From Clostridiaceae bacterium JG1575 (lineage in GTDB: Bacteria > Bacillota > Clostridia > Clostridiales > Clostridiaceae), in NCBI GenBank assembly GCA_002838815.1, contig LQGW01000035.1, forward strand, positions 52,015 to 116,014: 64,000 nucleotides of DNA, read 5' to 3'. The notes under the pieces were generated by a model that was given only the letters and a program-made list of their open reading frames with translations, was not told where the DNA came from and searched no databases. Shown here in pieces: positions 63,393 to 64,000 of this stretch; position 1 is the stretch's first letter; each line of letters begins with the position of its first letter. The translations under genes were made by a program, and so were the position numbers.

Positions 63393-63800
63393 CTACTGGA
63401 AGATATCTGGAATCCCATCGCCGTCGCCGTCGGTGTAATCATAGCTGGGAGTAAATCCCCCGGAGATTTCCCGAACCATATTGCGTTTGCGGGCAGCTTC
63501 CACCATTTGCACCATCATTTCCTTCACATCGTGAGGTTTTTTGATGTTTTTAAAAACAATGTTGGGGGTGCTTGCATCGCGGGTGGTGATGATGATGTCA
63601 CCGGTGCCAAAGAGTTTGTGGCCCAAAGTCCGCACCATTTTAACGTCGATGACACGGTAGAGCTGGGTTTCATCAAAGGTGGTGCGCAAAAGGCCGGCGC
63701 TGAGAAAAAGTCGATCCTCTGAGAGCGCATAGCGGGTAAAGGACCAAGGAAACCACATCCAGTGTTTTCGATCGCTCCAGATCTTGTTGTTTTCTTTCAT
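63393..63800 (-). CDS. Bacterial PH-domain protein with Asp-rich C-terminal tail
   Basis: This protein of about 135 residues matches bacterial PH domains (bPH_2/YdbT-like). The core is WFPWSFTRYALSEDRLFLSA then FDETQLYRVIDVKMVRTLGH, LFGTGDIIITTRDAS and VKEMMVQMVEAARKRN. Unusually the C-terminus is DYTDGDGDGIPDIF, a calcium-loop-like sequence seen in thrombospondin-type-3 and dockerin repeats. The ATG at 63800 follows GGGAGG. It converges on the DUF2178-like gene. The rest of the window (63801-64000) shows no gene. Confidence 0.75.
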   Translation of the reverse strand: MKENNKIWSDRKHWMWFPWSFTRYALSEDRLFLSAGLLRTTFDETQLYRVIDVKMVRTLGHKLFGTGDIIITTRDASTPNIVFKNIKKPHDVKEMMVQMVEAARKRNMVREISGGFTPSYDYTDGDGDGIPDIFQ

Positions 63801-64000
63801 GATGAGTTCCTCCCATTTAGTGCACTTTTTCTCATTATACAAGGACTGCATCAAAAAAAGATTAATTTTTATGAATGCATGCTGTGTATGGCAATATAGA
63901 AACCAGCCACTGTGGAAGCTAGGAGTCCTACCAGGTGGAAAGTAAATACTCCACTGCTAACCCCCTAAATACAATATCCTTTTAGTTAGCAACAACTGAA

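Noticed and set aside
1..64000. CRISPR arrays, prophage or complete insertion sequences
   Set aside because: No regularly spaced repeats, integrases, DDE transposase genes or phage structural genes were seen in either strand.

Overview
The window is about 64 kb around the chromosomal replication origin of a low-to-mid GC Gram-positive anaerobe. The order rpmH-rnpA-yidD-yidC-jag / mnmE-mnmG-rsmG / parA-parB on one side of dnaA, and dnaA-dnaN-S4-recF-remB-like-gyrB-gyrA on the other, is the classical Firmicutes origin layout. The rpsF-ssb-rpsR-DUF2232-gdpP-rplI-lonC-dnaB block, the parS sequence TGTTTCACGTGAAACA, the lysine riboswitch and an apparent selenocysteine peroxiredoxin all fit Clostridia or Tissierellia. 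Base composition is near half GC. I cannot name a species; an anaerobic coccus of the Peptoniphilaceae type is one guess.

Left arm (1-37.9 kb, mostly minus strand, co-directional with replication leaving dnaA): a partial metallo-beta-lactamase-fold gene; a three-gene ABC amino-acid importer behind a lysine riboswitch (1.5-3.4 kb); a convergent pair of RlmH-like genes (3.7-4.5 kb); SEC-C protein, walJ and murA; a plus-strand group with a possible 2H-fold protein, a dUTPase-like protein and a DnaD/DnaC-type helicase-loader pair; six tRNA genes forming a tandem duplication of Glu-Val-Asp; a CoA-binding protein, a BaiN-like flavoprotein, an acyl-ACP thioesterase, purA and pgsA; then nudix-dnaB-lonC, rplI-gdpP-DUF2232, rpsR-ssb-rpsF, mscS, DUF4446, parB-parA, a 1.7 kb gene-free stretch rich in parS and DnaA boxes, rsmG-mnmG-mnmE and jag-yidC-yidD-rnpA-rpmH.

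Origin and right arm (37.9-64 kb, mostly plus strand): DnaA boxes flank dnaA on both sides, followed by the dnaN-to-gyrA run. Beyond gyrA lie a secreted SH3-rich cell-wall amidase (minus), an HD-domain protein, a GlpA-like flavoprotein with a shortened DUF1667 partner, an NCS2 nucleobase permease, two small ORFs, a glutaminase with an HTH/TPR regulator, the selenocysteine peroxiredoxin (minus), a heterodimeric ABC exporter, an Xre/DUF2178-like pair and a PH-domain protein.

The most unusual items are: (i) two convergent RlmH-like proteins with complementary defects, one keeping the SAM-binding knot but lacking the C-terminal tail, the other keeping the tail but with a degenerate SAM loop; RlmH is known to build a composite active site from two protomers, so an obligate heterodimer is a testable idea; (ii) a 2-Cys peroxiredoxin with an in-frame UGA at the peroxidatic position followed by a SECIS-like hairpin; (iii) seven perfect parS sites in 1.9 kb, one forming the tip of the rsmG terminator and two read as codons of rsmG. 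No insertion sequences, prophage genes or CRISPR arrays were seen.
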